NCBI GenBank assembly: GCA_965226645.1
Contig: CBDDDL010000003.1
Coordinates: forward strand, 926,390-990,389
Length of the DNA: 64,000 nt
Source of the DNA: Poriferisodalis sp965226645
GTDB taxonomy: Bacteria > Actinomycetota > Acidimicrobiia > Acidimicrobiales > Poriferisodalaceae
Reading direction: 5' to 3'
In this document: piece by piece, positions 8,207-16,443 of the stretch
How the letters are laid out: each line of letters begins with the position of its first letter
Numbering within the stretch: the first letter of the stretch is position 1
Notes under the pieces: generated by a model
What the model saw: only the letters and a program-made list of their open reading frames with translations
Told to the model about the DNA's origin: nothing
The model's database searches: none
Made by a program: the position numbers and the translations under genes

Positions 8207-8455
8207 ATGCTCCTTCACGCGTCAGCGAGAACACGATCAGACTTGGTTCATTCCTCGGTGGACCCTCCGCGGCAAAGTCAGACGCACAACAGCAGCGGTG
8301 TGCCGTTTCAGTACGACTGGCGATCCAAGGACGAGCCGTTGCTGTGGATTGCCGATGCCGTTTGCGGCATCGCCTCCGAACATCTGCTGAGCGGCGACAA
8401 CGAGATCTTTGACCGGCTCGCGAACGCTGGGATTGTCGAGGTGGCCAACGGCTGA
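8207..8455 (+). pseudogene. 3' remnant of an unrecognised gene
   Basis: The last 45 or so codons read like real protein (WRSKDEPLLWIADAVCG then IASEHLLSGDNEIFDRLANA) and recall the C-terminal ends of small actinobacterial hypothetical proteins with a DEPLLWIADAV block. The upstream part looks random and shares DNA with the transposase fragment. I cannot name a function. It is probably what remains after a deletion joined it to the neighbouring element. Confidence 0.3.
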
Positions 8456-9146
8456 CCAGAAATGCGGAAGCCCCGGCTCCCGACCTAGTCGACTTGCCTT
8501 GCGGCAAGTCCTCGGCCTGGCACTCCGGGACTCACGTCTTCCCTCCGGAACAGCACCGGAGGACAAGCTCATTGTAAGCCACTCGGACTCAGGAGTCGAC
8601 CAGCCACCGAAGACGGCGAATGAGCTGCCACCGAAGGTACAGATTCCGCGAGCAGGACGCACCTCGAACGCGAACGCGAGTGTGAGCGCAGGCAGGAAGT
8701 TGGATTGCCTGCTCGGGGCTCCTTGGGGGGCAACGACATGTGGTCAGCCACGTTGGCATGCGCGAGTCCATCTGAGGCGTGTTCCGAAGTCGATGACGAC
8801 GCGTTCCAGATCCACGGTCTTGTGCGTGCCGGAACGTCACGTTGCGCCACCGTGACTGAGGCATCCACCAAATCACCCCAATTCCACCGCCCCGCCACTA
8901 CCAAGAATGGGCTTTGACCTGCGACTATTCATGCCAGCAAGCATCGGTCGTGGTCTGGATCGGTTACCAAGTTCGGAAAAAGCGGTAACCAGGGGGTGCC
9001 ACGGCGACGCCGCCACCTGGGACTTTGGATTTTCGCCCCAGCGCCACGAGGGCAACTTGCGCACGTCCCCGAGAAGACGGCTGCTCGAAGTATGGCCGGT
9101 TTCGTGTGAGGAACTGACTGGATGCTCGCCCGCCCCTCCTGAGTCC
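8456..9146. other. Gene-poor gap
   Basis: No open frame here has credible coding character on either strand. The only structure I see is a short inverted repeat, GGTTACC and GGTAACC, near 8963-8991. The gap ends at the left terminus of the IS630 copy. Confidence 0.5.
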
Positions 9147-10322
9147 TAGTGTCCTGTTTGTTTAGTTAGTCGCGGTAACATGGTGGGGCGGCAGCGTGGC
9201 TGCGGCAGGCGATGAACGGGGACCGATATGGGTGCAAGGCGGGGACGGCCGACGGCTGTGATCGTGCTGGACGACGAGGAACGCGCCACGCTGGAGCGGT
9301 GGGCTCGGCGTCCGAAGTCGTCTCAGGCGCTGGCGCTGCGGTGCCGGATCGTGCTGGGGGCGGCCGAGGGCCGCTACAACAAAGACATCGCCGCCGAGCT
9401 GGGGTGCCATCCCGCGACGGCGGCCAAGTGGCGCTCGCGGTTCGCCGAGCGGCGCCTCGACGGGCTCTGCGACGACCCGCGGCCGGGTCCGCCGCGCACC
9501 ATCGACGACGCCGCCGTCGAGAGGGTGATCGTGCTCACCTTGGAGTCCGCGCCACCGGACGCGACGCACTGGTCGACGCGGTCGATGGCCAAAGCAGTGG
9601 GCATCTCGCCGTCGTCGGTGCACGCCATCTGGGGGGCGTTCGGGCTCAAGCCCCACCTCGCCGAGGATTTCAAGCTGTCCCCGGACCCGCAGTCCGTCGA
9701 CAAGGCCTGCGACGTCGTGGGGCTGTACCTCAACCCCCCAGAGGCCGCGGTGGTGCTGTGCGTGGACGAAAAGACACAGATCCAGGCCCTGGACCGCACC
9801 GCCCCGATCCTGCCGCTGATGCCCGGCACGCCCCAGCGGCGCACCCACGACTACCGCCGCCACGGCACCACCAACCTGTTCGCGGCCCTCGACACCGCCT
9901 CGGGCAACGTCATCACGTCGATGACACAACGGCACCGCTCAGAAGAATTCCGCAAGTTCTTGAACCTCATCGACAAAGAAGTCCCCTCCCACCTCGACGT
10001 CCACGTCGTGGCAGACAACGTCTCCACCCACAAGACCCCCGCCGTCAAACGCTGGCTCGTCGCGCACCCCCGCTTCAAGCCCCCGCTTCACCCCCACCTA
10101 CAGCTCCCCGATGAACCTCGTCGAGCGCTGGTTCTCAGAACTCACCACCAAATGGCTCCGACGCGGCACCCACACCAGCGTCAAAGACCTCAAAAACTCA
10201 ATCAACACCTGGGTCGAAAACTGGAACAACGACCCCAAACCCTTCATATGGCGCAAAACCGCAGACCAGATACTCGACAACCTCGCCTCATATATCCACC
10301 GAATTCCCCAAACAGGACACTA
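9147..10322 (+). mobile_element. IS630-family insertion sequence, copy A (complete ends)
   Basis: Perfect 14-bp terminal inverted repeats TAGTGTCCTGTTTG (9147-9160) and CAAACAGGACACTA (10309-10322) flank one transposase frame. The outermost TA on each side is the expected TA target duplication of IS630 elements, so the element proper is 9149-10320. Copy B lies inverted at 12381-13482. A more distant copy C is at 53164-54023. The right end abuts the IS1182-type element directly. Confidence 0.93.
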
Positions 10323-10323
10323 G
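9228..10323 (+). pseudogene. IS630 transposase, one frameshift
   Basis: The first 285 residues hold an HTH region (NKDIAAELGCHPATAAKWRS), the first catalytic Asp in VVLCVDEKTQIQALDR and the second in VVADNVSTHKTPAVKR. After RFK near 10080 one extra base moves the text by +1. The second frame continues FTPTYSSPMNLVERWFSEL, with the catalytic Glu in LVERWF, to RIPQTGH at 10323. Between AAG and TTC there are seven bases where six are expected. Copy B has the extra base at the same place, so the shift is either inherited from one dead parent or is read by programmed +1 slippage. Confidence 0.85.
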
Positions 10324-10933
10324 GTGGCTGGTGTTTTTTGTTGGTGCGGGGTGCTGGTTGGTGGCAGAATTACGGGTGTGTGGTTTGGGGCGGCGGGGAG
10401 GTTGTTGTTGTGACGGTCGGGGTTTCTGAGTGTCAGGCTGATTTGTTCGCCGGCACTGGTTTTGTGGGGGGCAGGGTGGCGGAGGGGTCGATTTTCGCGT
10501 TGTTGTTCGGTGAGGGGGATCGGCTGTTCGCGGATTCGTTGTTCGCTGATCTGTTTTCTTCGCGTGGGCGTCGCAGTGTGGCGCCGCGGGTGGTGGCGTC
10601 GGTGATGGTGCTCCAGCGCTGGTTCGGGCTGTCTGATCGTGAGGCGGTCACGGCGTTCGAGTTCGACGCGCGCTGGAAGTACGCGTGCGGTGGGCTGGCG
10701 TTCGATTCTGGGGGGTTCAGCCATACGGTGCTGGTGGGCATGCGGGCGCGTCTGGCGGCTTCGCGGAACCCGAGGCGGATCTTCGATGTGACGCTCGACG
10801 CGGCCCGCGAGGCGGGGGCGCTGTCGTTGCGGCGGGTGCTTGACTCGGCGCCGGTGTATGACGCTGTGGCCACTCAGGACACTGTCACGATGCTGGCCGG
10901 CGCGGTGCGTCAGGTGTTGGCGGCGGCGGATGC

Positions 10934-10950
10934 GGGGGGGGGGGGGGGGG
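10934..10950 (+). repeat. Run of 17 G in the transposase gene
   Basis: Seventeen consecutive G residues sit exactly where the transposase changes frame. Such runs slip in replication and are also a common sequencing error site. Confidence 0.9.
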
Positions 10951-11401
10951 CTTCGGTGAGCAGCTGCGCGAGGTGCTGGCCCGCGATGGCTATGGGTCGG
11001 GCGCGAAGCCTGATTGCGACTGGGAGGACCCCGCTGCGCGCGAGGCGCTGGTGGCAGGGCTCGCCGCGGACGCCTCGGCGGTGCTCGCGGCGATGCAGGG
11101 GCGGGACTTGAGCGCTGAGGCCGCCGAGGCGGCTGAGCTGCTGGCCGCGGTCTTGGGCCAGGACCTCGAGGAGGCCCCTGATGGGCGGATGCGCATCGCG
11201 CGCGGTGTCGCAGCGGGCCGTGTCATATCCACTGTGGATCCCGACGCCCGTCACGGCCGCAAGAGCACCGCGGGAGGCTTCGACGGCTACAAGGGCCACA
11301 TCGCGGTGGACCCCGACTCCGAGATCATCACCGACACCGCCGTGACCGCCGGCAACGCCGCCGACGCCTCCACCGCCGCAGCACTCATCAAAGACATCCT
11401 C

Positions 11402-11512
11402 AACACCGACACCGACAACACCGACACCGACAACACCGACACCGACAACACCGACACCGACAACACCGACACCGACAACACCGACACCGACAACACCGAC
11501 ACCGACACCGAC
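11402..11512 (+). repeat. 15-bp tandem repeat, seven units, in frame
   Basis: Seven perfect copies of AACACCGACACCGAC (11402-11506) plus a partial ACCGAC encode (NTDTD)7TD inside the transposase, just after IKDIL and before DGAGTGAGG. The unit is a multiple of three, so copy number can change without breaking the frame. Confidence 0.95.
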
Positions 11513-12227
11513 GGCGCAGGCACCGGTGCCGGTGGGGTCGTGGATGTGTTCGAGGGGCGCCCGACGGTGTACGGGGACAGCGCTTATGGCAGCGGCGAGT
11601 TCCAGCAGATGCTGGTCGACGAGCGCATCAACTCCAGATGCCGTACCCAGCCGCCCGCCGGACGCGGCGGGCTCTACAGCAAAGACCGCTTCAGCGTCGA
11701 CCTGGACGCCGACACCGTCACATGCCCCGCAGGGATCAGCGTGCAGATCCGCCGCGCGCCCAGCGGCGACGGCACCGCCCGCTTCGCCGGGGCCTGCGCC
11801 CGCTGCGAGCAGCGCAGCCTTTGCACAGCAGCCAAGAACGGCAGGACCATCAGCGTCGGCGTGCACGAAGCCGTCCTCGCCGACGCCCGGCACCGCCAGA
11901 TCGCCTCCGCCTGGAAAGCCGACTACCACGCCACCCGGCCCATAGTCGAGCGCAGGCTCGCCCACCTCAAACGCCGATGGCACGGAGGCCGCAGAGCCCG
12001 CGTGCGAGGCCGTCCCAAAGTCGACGCCGACTTCAACTTGCCGGCCGCTGCTGTCAACCTGGCGCGCCTCGCAACGCTCGGCCTGCACTCCCAACCCACC
12101 CGATGGGCCCTCGCCTGACCCCAACACCGCCCGAACCCGCCACCAGCCAGCCACCTGAACCGCTCTGGACTTGTCACAGACCCAAGGAATTGGTATCCCA
12201 GCCCCGCGGCCAGACCCTCACAAGGTC

Positions 12228-12380
12228 AGGTTGGTGGTGCCGTGGCGGCGGTTTGCTGGGGCGTGCCGGGCATCAGCGGCAGGATGGTCCAGGGTGGGTG
12301 CTGGGGGGTTGAGGTACAGCCCCACGCCACATTTGAAATCCTCGGTGAGGTGGGGTGGGTGCACCGACGACAACCCGAAT
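12228..12380 (-). repeat. Condensed IS630 fragment with several internal deletions
   Basis: About 150 bp match scattered parts of the middle of IS630 in order, joined by small gaps. Read on the minus strand they give HLTEDFK, then VGLYLNPP, ADARHAP and RRHGTTNL, where the intact element has PHLAEDFK, DVVGLYLNPPEAAV, the MPGTP region and YRRHGTTNLFAALD. It lies at the inner end of copy B, so it is a third, heavily shortened piece in the same orientation. Confidence 0.75.
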
Positions 12381-13400
12381 CTTGCGCCAGACGAAGGGTT
12401 TGGGGTCGTCGTTCCAGTCGACCCAGGTGAGTCTTTGAGGTCTTTGACGCTGGTGTGGGTGCCGCGTCGGAGCCATTTGGTGGTGAGCTCTGAGAACCAG
12501 CGCTCGACGAGGTTCATCCAGGAGCTGTAGGTGGGGGTGAAGCGGGAGCTTGAAGCGTGGGTGCGCGACGAGCCAGCGTTTGACGGCGGGGGTCTTGTGG
12601 GTGGAGACGTTGTCTGCCACGACGTGCACGTCGAGGTGGGAGGGGACTTCTTTGTCGATGAGGTTCAAGAACTTTCTGAATTCTTCTGAGCGGTGCCGCG
12701 CCGTCATCGACGTGATGACGTTGCCCGAGGCGGTGTCGAGGGCCGCGAACAGGTTGGTGGTGCCGTGGCGGCGGTAGTCGTGGGTGCGCCGCTGGGGCGT
12801 GCCGGGCATCAGCGGCAGGATCGGGGCGGTGCGGTCCAGGGCCTGGATCTGTGTCTTTTCGTCCACGCACAGCACCACCGCGGCCTCTGGGGGGTTCAGG
12901 TACAGCCCCACGACGTCGCGGACCTTGTCGATGAACTGCGGGTCCGGGGACAGCTTGAAATCCTCGGCGAGGTGGGGCTTGAGACCGAACGCCCCCCAGA
13001 TGGCGTGCACCGACGACGGCGAGATGCCCACTGCTTTGGCCATCGACCGCGTCGACCAGTGCGTCGCGTCCGGTGGGGCGGACTCCAAGGTGAGCACGAT
13101 CACCCTCTCGACGGCGGCGTCGTCGATGGTGCGCGGCGGACCCGGCCGCGGGTCGTCGCAGAGCCCGTCGAGGCGGCGCTCGGCGAACCGCGAGCGCCAC
13201 TTGGCCGCCGTCGCGGGATGGCACCCCAGCTCGGCGGCGATGTCTTTGTTGTAGCGGCCCTCGGCCGCCCCCAGCACGATCCGGCACCGCAGCGCCAGAG
13301 CCTGGGACGACTTCGGGCGCCGAGCCCACCGCTCCAGCGTCTCGCGTTCCTCGCCGTCCAGCACGATCACAGCCGTCGGCCGTCCCCGCCTTGCACCCAT
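12381..13400 (-). pseudogene. IS630 transposase copy B, frameshifted and 3' truncated
   Basis: ATG 13400 begins MGARRGRPTAVIVLDGEE. Both Asp motifs (CVDEKTQ and VVADNVSTHKT) are intact. After RFKL one extra base shifts the frame as in copy A, and the Glu-containing MNLVERWFSELTTKWLRRG follows in the +1 frame. Downstream, VKDLKDS is joined early to the WNDDPKPF region, so about 20 codons are deleted, and the last residues after WRK are lost. Confidence 0.85.
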
Positions 13401-13482
13401 ATCGGTCCCCGTTCATCGCCTGCCGCAGCCACGCTGCCGCCCCACCATGTTACCGCGACCAACTAAACAAACAGGACACTAG
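12381..13482 (-). mobile_element. IS630-family insertion sequence, copy B (inner end lost)
   Basis: Nearly identical to copy A but inverted. The outer terminus is intact (CAAACAGGACACTA at 13469-13482). The inner terminus and last transposase codons are missing and run into the condensed fragment. With copy A it frames the IS1182 element as an inverted pair. Confidence 0.9.
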
Positions 13483-15230
13483 GGGGCTTGGGGTTGTGTG
13501 GCGCCTCGTTGGGGAGCCGGATCGGGCTCGGCCTCCTGTGTCGGCGCCCTAGTGCCATCTGGTTGGGGGATCATCCGGTAGCCGTGCTGGTGGAGGTGGT
13601 GGTGATGCCGGTGGCACAGCAGCACCAGGTTTGCCAGGTTGGTGGGGCCACCGTCTACCCAGTGCTCGATGTGGTGCGCGTCGCAGCGTGACGGCGGCTC
13701 GTGACACCCGGGCCATTGGCAGTGGCGGTCCCGTGCGATGAGCAATCGCCGCAGCCGCAGCGGCACAGTGCGACGGGCTCGGCCGACGTCGGCGGATCCG
13801 CCGGGGCCTCCGAGGATCATGGGGATGATCTCCGCATCGCAGGACAGGCCCCTGACAACGTCGGGTGGCAGTTCGGTGCCGGCGTCGGTCAGGCCCATCT
13901 CGTCGGTCTGGCCGCGCAGAGCCTCGAGGCCGATGAGGACGCTGATCTGTCCCGGGGGCAGCCGCCGGGCAGGTTCCCAGTCGATGCCAAGCCCATTCGG
14001 CGGAACCTCGTCGGGGCTGATGTGGTTGACCCCGGCCGGCGTTGGATCGGACAGGTCGGGCTGCACCGGGCGCGAGTCGAGCTGGTCGAGGCTCGGCTCG
14101 CATGTGCCGGAATGGTCGCGGTTGGGCTCGGCCGCATGGGGTCCTGCGCGGCGGGCGCTCTTGCGTTCGGCTGTGGTGTGTTTCGCTCCTGCCTTGCGCG
14201 GCGTGACGCGTCGCGATGTTGGCTCTTCGTCTGGGGTGTGGCCTTTGCTGCGGGCCCGTGCGTGCAGCCGGTCGACCGCCGCAGTGTCCGCGTCGGTGGC
14301 TGTGATGCCCGCGAGCACGTACGCCAAAGCGTCCGCATCTCGCTGAGCGGGAGTGCGCCGCCCGTCTCGGACTTGCTTGTCGTCGATCCAAAGTTCGCGG
14401 CGCAGCATTTCGAGCTGTGCCTCGATATGGGTACCGGTGTGGGGATCGAACGTTGCCCACAGCTTGAGCATCCCTTCGTGATCGCGCCGCCACCCGGCAC
14501 CGCGCTTGCGGCGCTGCCGCTCGAATCGCTCCATCGGCGTCTCGGCAGAGTGCTCGGCCTCGGCTTGGCGGATGCGCCGGCGTGTGGCGTCGGTGTTCTC
14601 GCTGGCTGCGGCGGTCACCAGCTCCTCACGCACGCCATCGGGGACCCGCGCATCACTCAGCGCTTCGGCTTGTGCGGGGGTGATGTCCCCCTCCGAGAGC
14701 GCCGTCAGCACCGGCTCATTGCTGCGAACCTTCTCTGCGACACGGGTCATGCGGCGCGCGTCACGTTCGGACACGCCTGTCGCGTCGCGCAACGACAGGT
14801 GCGGAGCGACATCAGGCGCTGCCCCGCTTCGACTCAAAGCATCCAGCGCTCCCAGCACCTCGGCCCGGTAGCCGGCCACTTGGTTCGCCAACCGCTCGAT
14901 ATCGCCCAGCACACCCAGCAGCTCGTCACGGCCCAGCCCTGCCAGGCCCGTGGCGTCCAGGCGGCGCAGGACCAGTGCGCTCGGCCCGTCTCCTACCACC
15001 GCATCGACAGCAGGCCTGGCACAGGAGCCATCGCAACGATCCAGCGCATCGGCGCCGACTCCACCGCCGTGGGCGCCTCTGCCAGTAGCGATGGTGCAGT
15101 CGTCGCAACGACGCAGCGCATCGGCGCCGACTGCACCGCCGCCGGAAGCAGCAGCGTCACCAGTTCCATCACCGCTGCCATCTCCAGCGCTGCCAGCCCG
15201 CCGAGCCCCGCTCGAACCGTCCCTCAACAT
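13479..15230 (-). CDS. HNH endonuclease with DUF222 (13E12-type) domain
   Basis: 583 residues. The N-terminal 80 are a low-complexity Gly/Ala stretch with two imperfect repeats (GADALRRCDDC and GADALDRCDGSC). The DUF222 domain follows, from about residue 90 (LDATGLAGLGRDELLGVL, LSLRDATGVSERDARR, LSEGDITPAQAEAL, LWATFDPHTGTHIEAQ), then a charged linker. The C-terminal HNH domain is RDRHCQWPGCHEPPSRCD, AHHIEHWVDGGPTNLANLV, LLCHRHHHHLHQHG. Such proteins are abundant in actinobacteria and are thought to be DNA nucleases, some carried as mobile elements. The stop TAG is made from the TA target plus first base of IS630 copy B, so a few native C-terminal residues may have been replaced. No ribosome site precedes ATG 15230. 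Confidence 0.88.
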   Translation of the reverse strand: MLRDGSSGARRAGSAGDGSGDGTGDAAASGGGAVGADALRRCDDCTIATGRGAHGGGVGADALDRCDGSCARPAVDAVVGDGPSALVLRRLDATGLAGLGRDELLGVLGDIERLANQVAGYRAEVLGALDALSRSGAAPDVAPHLSLRDATGVSERDARRMTRVAEKVRSNEPVLTALSEGDITPAQAEALSDARVPDGVREELVTAAASENTDATRRRIRQAEAEHSAETPMERFERQRRKRGAGWRRDHEGMLKLWATFDPHTGTHIEAQLEMLRRELWIDDKQVRDGRRTPAQRDADALAYVLAGITATDADTAAVDRLHARARSKGHTPDEEPTSRRVTPRKAGAKHTTAERKSARRAGPHAAEPNRDHSGTCEPSLDQLDSRPVQPDLSDPTPAGVNHISPDEVPPNGLGIDWEPARRLPPGQISVLIGLEALRGQTDEMGLTDAGTELPPDVVRGLSCDAEIIPMILGGPGGSADVGRARRTVPLRLRRLLIARDRHCQWPGCHEPPSRCDAHHIEHWVDGGPTNLANLVLLCHRHHHHLHQHGYRMIPQPDGTRAPTQEAEPDPAPQRGATQPQAP

Positions 15231-15389
15231 GAGAACAACCGTACGAAGGGGGTGTGACGGTCATGCTGTTTGGGCCATTGGTTCGGGCCTGGGTGTGACC
15301 CTGGCTCAGTCGCTGTGGCCTGCGTCGCTGGGGGAGCGACTGCGGCCCGACCGTCGCCGAATCGGCGGCGGCGTGAGATGAGGGATGGC

Positions 15390-15647
15390 TCACTTGAGGC
15401 ATTCGTCGAACCCGGGAACGGTGAAGGCGGCATAGCCGTGTTCGGTCGCGTGCAGCAAGCCCTTGTCGATGAGTTGCTTCCGGGTCGGACCGCACTCAGA
15501 CGAGGTGCGCTGAAGGAGGTCGGCTGCTCGGCTTGCGAGCTGCGCGTCGGGTCCGAGTTCTGCCATGGCCCGCGGGTTCTCGCGGCCGACGAGCACTGGA
15601 GGCTTGGCGCCTGCGTTGGGTGTGTACGGGTTGCGACGGCGGTCCAT
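15390..15647 (-). pseudogene. AAA ATPase remnant: N-terminus joined to C-terminus
   Basis: MDRRRNPYTPNAGAKPPVLV then GRE is the usual opening of a family of Orc1-like AAA ATPases (NPYTPGAGxRPPxLAGRE). Without a P-loop or any AAA core it continues as SRAADLLQRTSSECGPTRKQ, LIDKGLLHATEHGYAAFTVP, GFDECLK, the winged-helix end of the same family. About 300 residues are deleted in frame. A DNA echo of its 5' end (GAGTCGGCCCGCATCC followed by CCGCCGTCGCA with changes) is seen again near 19370-19405. Confidence 0.7.
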
Positions 15648-15671
15648 GGATGCGGGCCGACTCACCGACGT

Positions 15672-15806
15672 GGCAGCCACCGGCAATTCCGTCATCCTGA
15701 CAAGCCGGGCAAGGTCACGATCCCGGGTAGCTTGGGCGACGAGGTGCCGAGGGGTACGTGGCTCAACATCTTGAGACAGGCAGGCCTGCGCCGGAGTTCG
15801 CGATGA
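15672..15806 (+). pseudogene. hicA: HicA toxin, 5'-truncated
   Basis: Forty-four codons (GSHRQFRHPDKPGKV, TIPGSLGDEVPRGTW, LNILRQAGLRRSSR) match the C-terminal two thirds of the intact HicA at 21199-21399. The catalytic His in GSHRQF is kept, but the start and first 22 residues are replaced by DNA belonging to the ATPase remnant. The stop overlaps the start of hicB by four bases. Confidence 0.88.
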
Positions 15807-16147
15807 AGCTGACTTACGCAGTCGTCATTGAGCAGACCCCGAACAATTACGGTGCCTACGCGCCAGACGTTCCGGGATGCATCAGCACCGCCGAGACCCC
15901 CGATGAGATGCTCGCGAACATCCGCGAGGCGCTCGCCTTCCACATCGATGGCCTGGTCGAGAGCGGCGACCGTGTACCAGTGCCTGCGATGTCCATCGAC
16001 GATGTCATCGCGTACCACGGCCAGGCCCTCGCCGATTCGGAAGCGGAGTTGCTGGCTGACTACGGCGACGCCACGGCGACGCTCTCGACCCGGTTCGAAA
16101 CGGTCGAAGTCGAGATCTCAACCCCTCAAGCGACTCTCGCTGGCTGA
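15803..16147 (+). CDS. hicB: HicB antitoxin (orphaned copy)
   Basis: 114 residues, MKLTYAVVIEQTPNNYGAYA then PDVPGCISTAETPDEMLANI, the HicB partial RNase-H-like fold, followed by a C-terminal extension (MSIDDVIAYHGQALADSEAE). It differs from the copy at 21396 at only a few residues. Its partner toxin is truncated, so it would act only as a spare antitoxin that can neutralise the other HicA. The ATGA overlap with the toxin remnant preserves the original operon layout. Confidence 0.88.
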   Translation: MKLTYAVVIEQTPNNYGAYAPDVPGCISTAETPDEMLANIREALAFHIDGLVESGDRVPVPAMSIDDVIAYHGQALADSEAELLADYGDATATLSTRFETVEVEISTPQATLAG

Positions 16148-16206
16148 CGCCAATCTGGCCCCTCGCCGATCTCTACGCTGCCAGCAGACCCTTGCGCTGG
16201 GCGTGG

Positions 16207-16317
16207 CATGACCCGTGGCACTTCGACCGTCTTGGTGCCGGCCAGGATCGCCTCGGCGAACCTCGGCTTCAGCGGGAGCACCAGCGCCCGTGCAGGATCG
16301 AGCGAGTGCTCAGTCAT
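16207..16317 (-). pseudogene. ASCH-domain protein, N-terminal fragment
   Basis: MTEHSLDPARALVLPLKPRF followed by AEAILAGTKTVEVPR is the N-terminal strand and helix of an ASCH (PUA-like, RNA-binding) domain, where LKPRFAEAILAGTKTVExR is characteristic. The remaining 80 or so residues are absent; after VEVPR the frame becomes random. A deletion remnant. Confidence 0.6.
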
Positions 16318-16443
16318 GGGCGGCGGGCCATGTTGCAGGTGTTCTCCCATGTGACCGGGATCCCTGACTTCGTTCCAGCTTTACCGACAATCGGATCACC
16401 GTCACCGGCGCCGTTGCAGTAAATCAGCTCTGTGTGTCGAACC

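Larger units (their letters stand above)
10410..12118 (+). pseudogene. IS1182-type transposase, frameshifted in a poly-G tract
   Basis: GTG 10410 has GGGGAGG upstream. The N-terminal domain reads SIFALLFGEGDRLFADSLF, then RWFGLSDREAVTAFEFD and RWKYACGG. At the 17-G tract (10934-10950) the frame is lost. It resumes as EQLREVLARDGYGS with first Asp block STVDPDARHGRK, YKGHIAVDPDSEIIT, VYGDSAYGSGEF and the Glu block RPIVERRLAHLKRRWHGG. A tract of 15 or 18 G would rejoin the two frames. Between the first and second catalytic blocks is an Asn-Thr-Asp repeat encoded by a 15-bp tandem array. The protein would be about 570 residues. Confidence 0.88.
10322..12156 (+). mobile_element. IS1182-type insertion sequence
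   Basis: The ends are marked by AGGTGGCTGG at 10322-10331 and its inverted counterpart CCAGCCACCT at 12147-12156, enclosing a DDE transposase of the DUF772/IS1182 type. It sits between two inverted IS630 copies and touches copy A. I see no clear target duplication. Confidence 0.75.

Noticed and set aside
11402..11512. Regular 15-bp repeats as a possible CRISPR array
   Set aside because: The units are perfect, directly abutting, without spacers, and translate in frame inside a transposase.
10910..12154. Long open frame on the minus strand opposite the IS1182 transposase (over 400 codons, Gly/Val-rich repeats)
   Set aside because: It mirrors a well-supported transposase gene. Codon use and the Val-Gly-Val repeats are the complement of the 15-bp array.
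9147..13482. Composite transposon formed by inverted IS630 copies A and B
   Set aside because: The inner end of copy B is deleted and the only cargo is another IS, so there is no sign of movement as a unit. The outer ends alone could still work, but nothing shows it.
13701..15257. Plus-strand open frame of over 500 codons opposite the HNH gene
   Set aside because: The minus strand encodes clear DUF222 and HNH domains. The plus frame has no recognisable motifs and is a GC-rich shadow.
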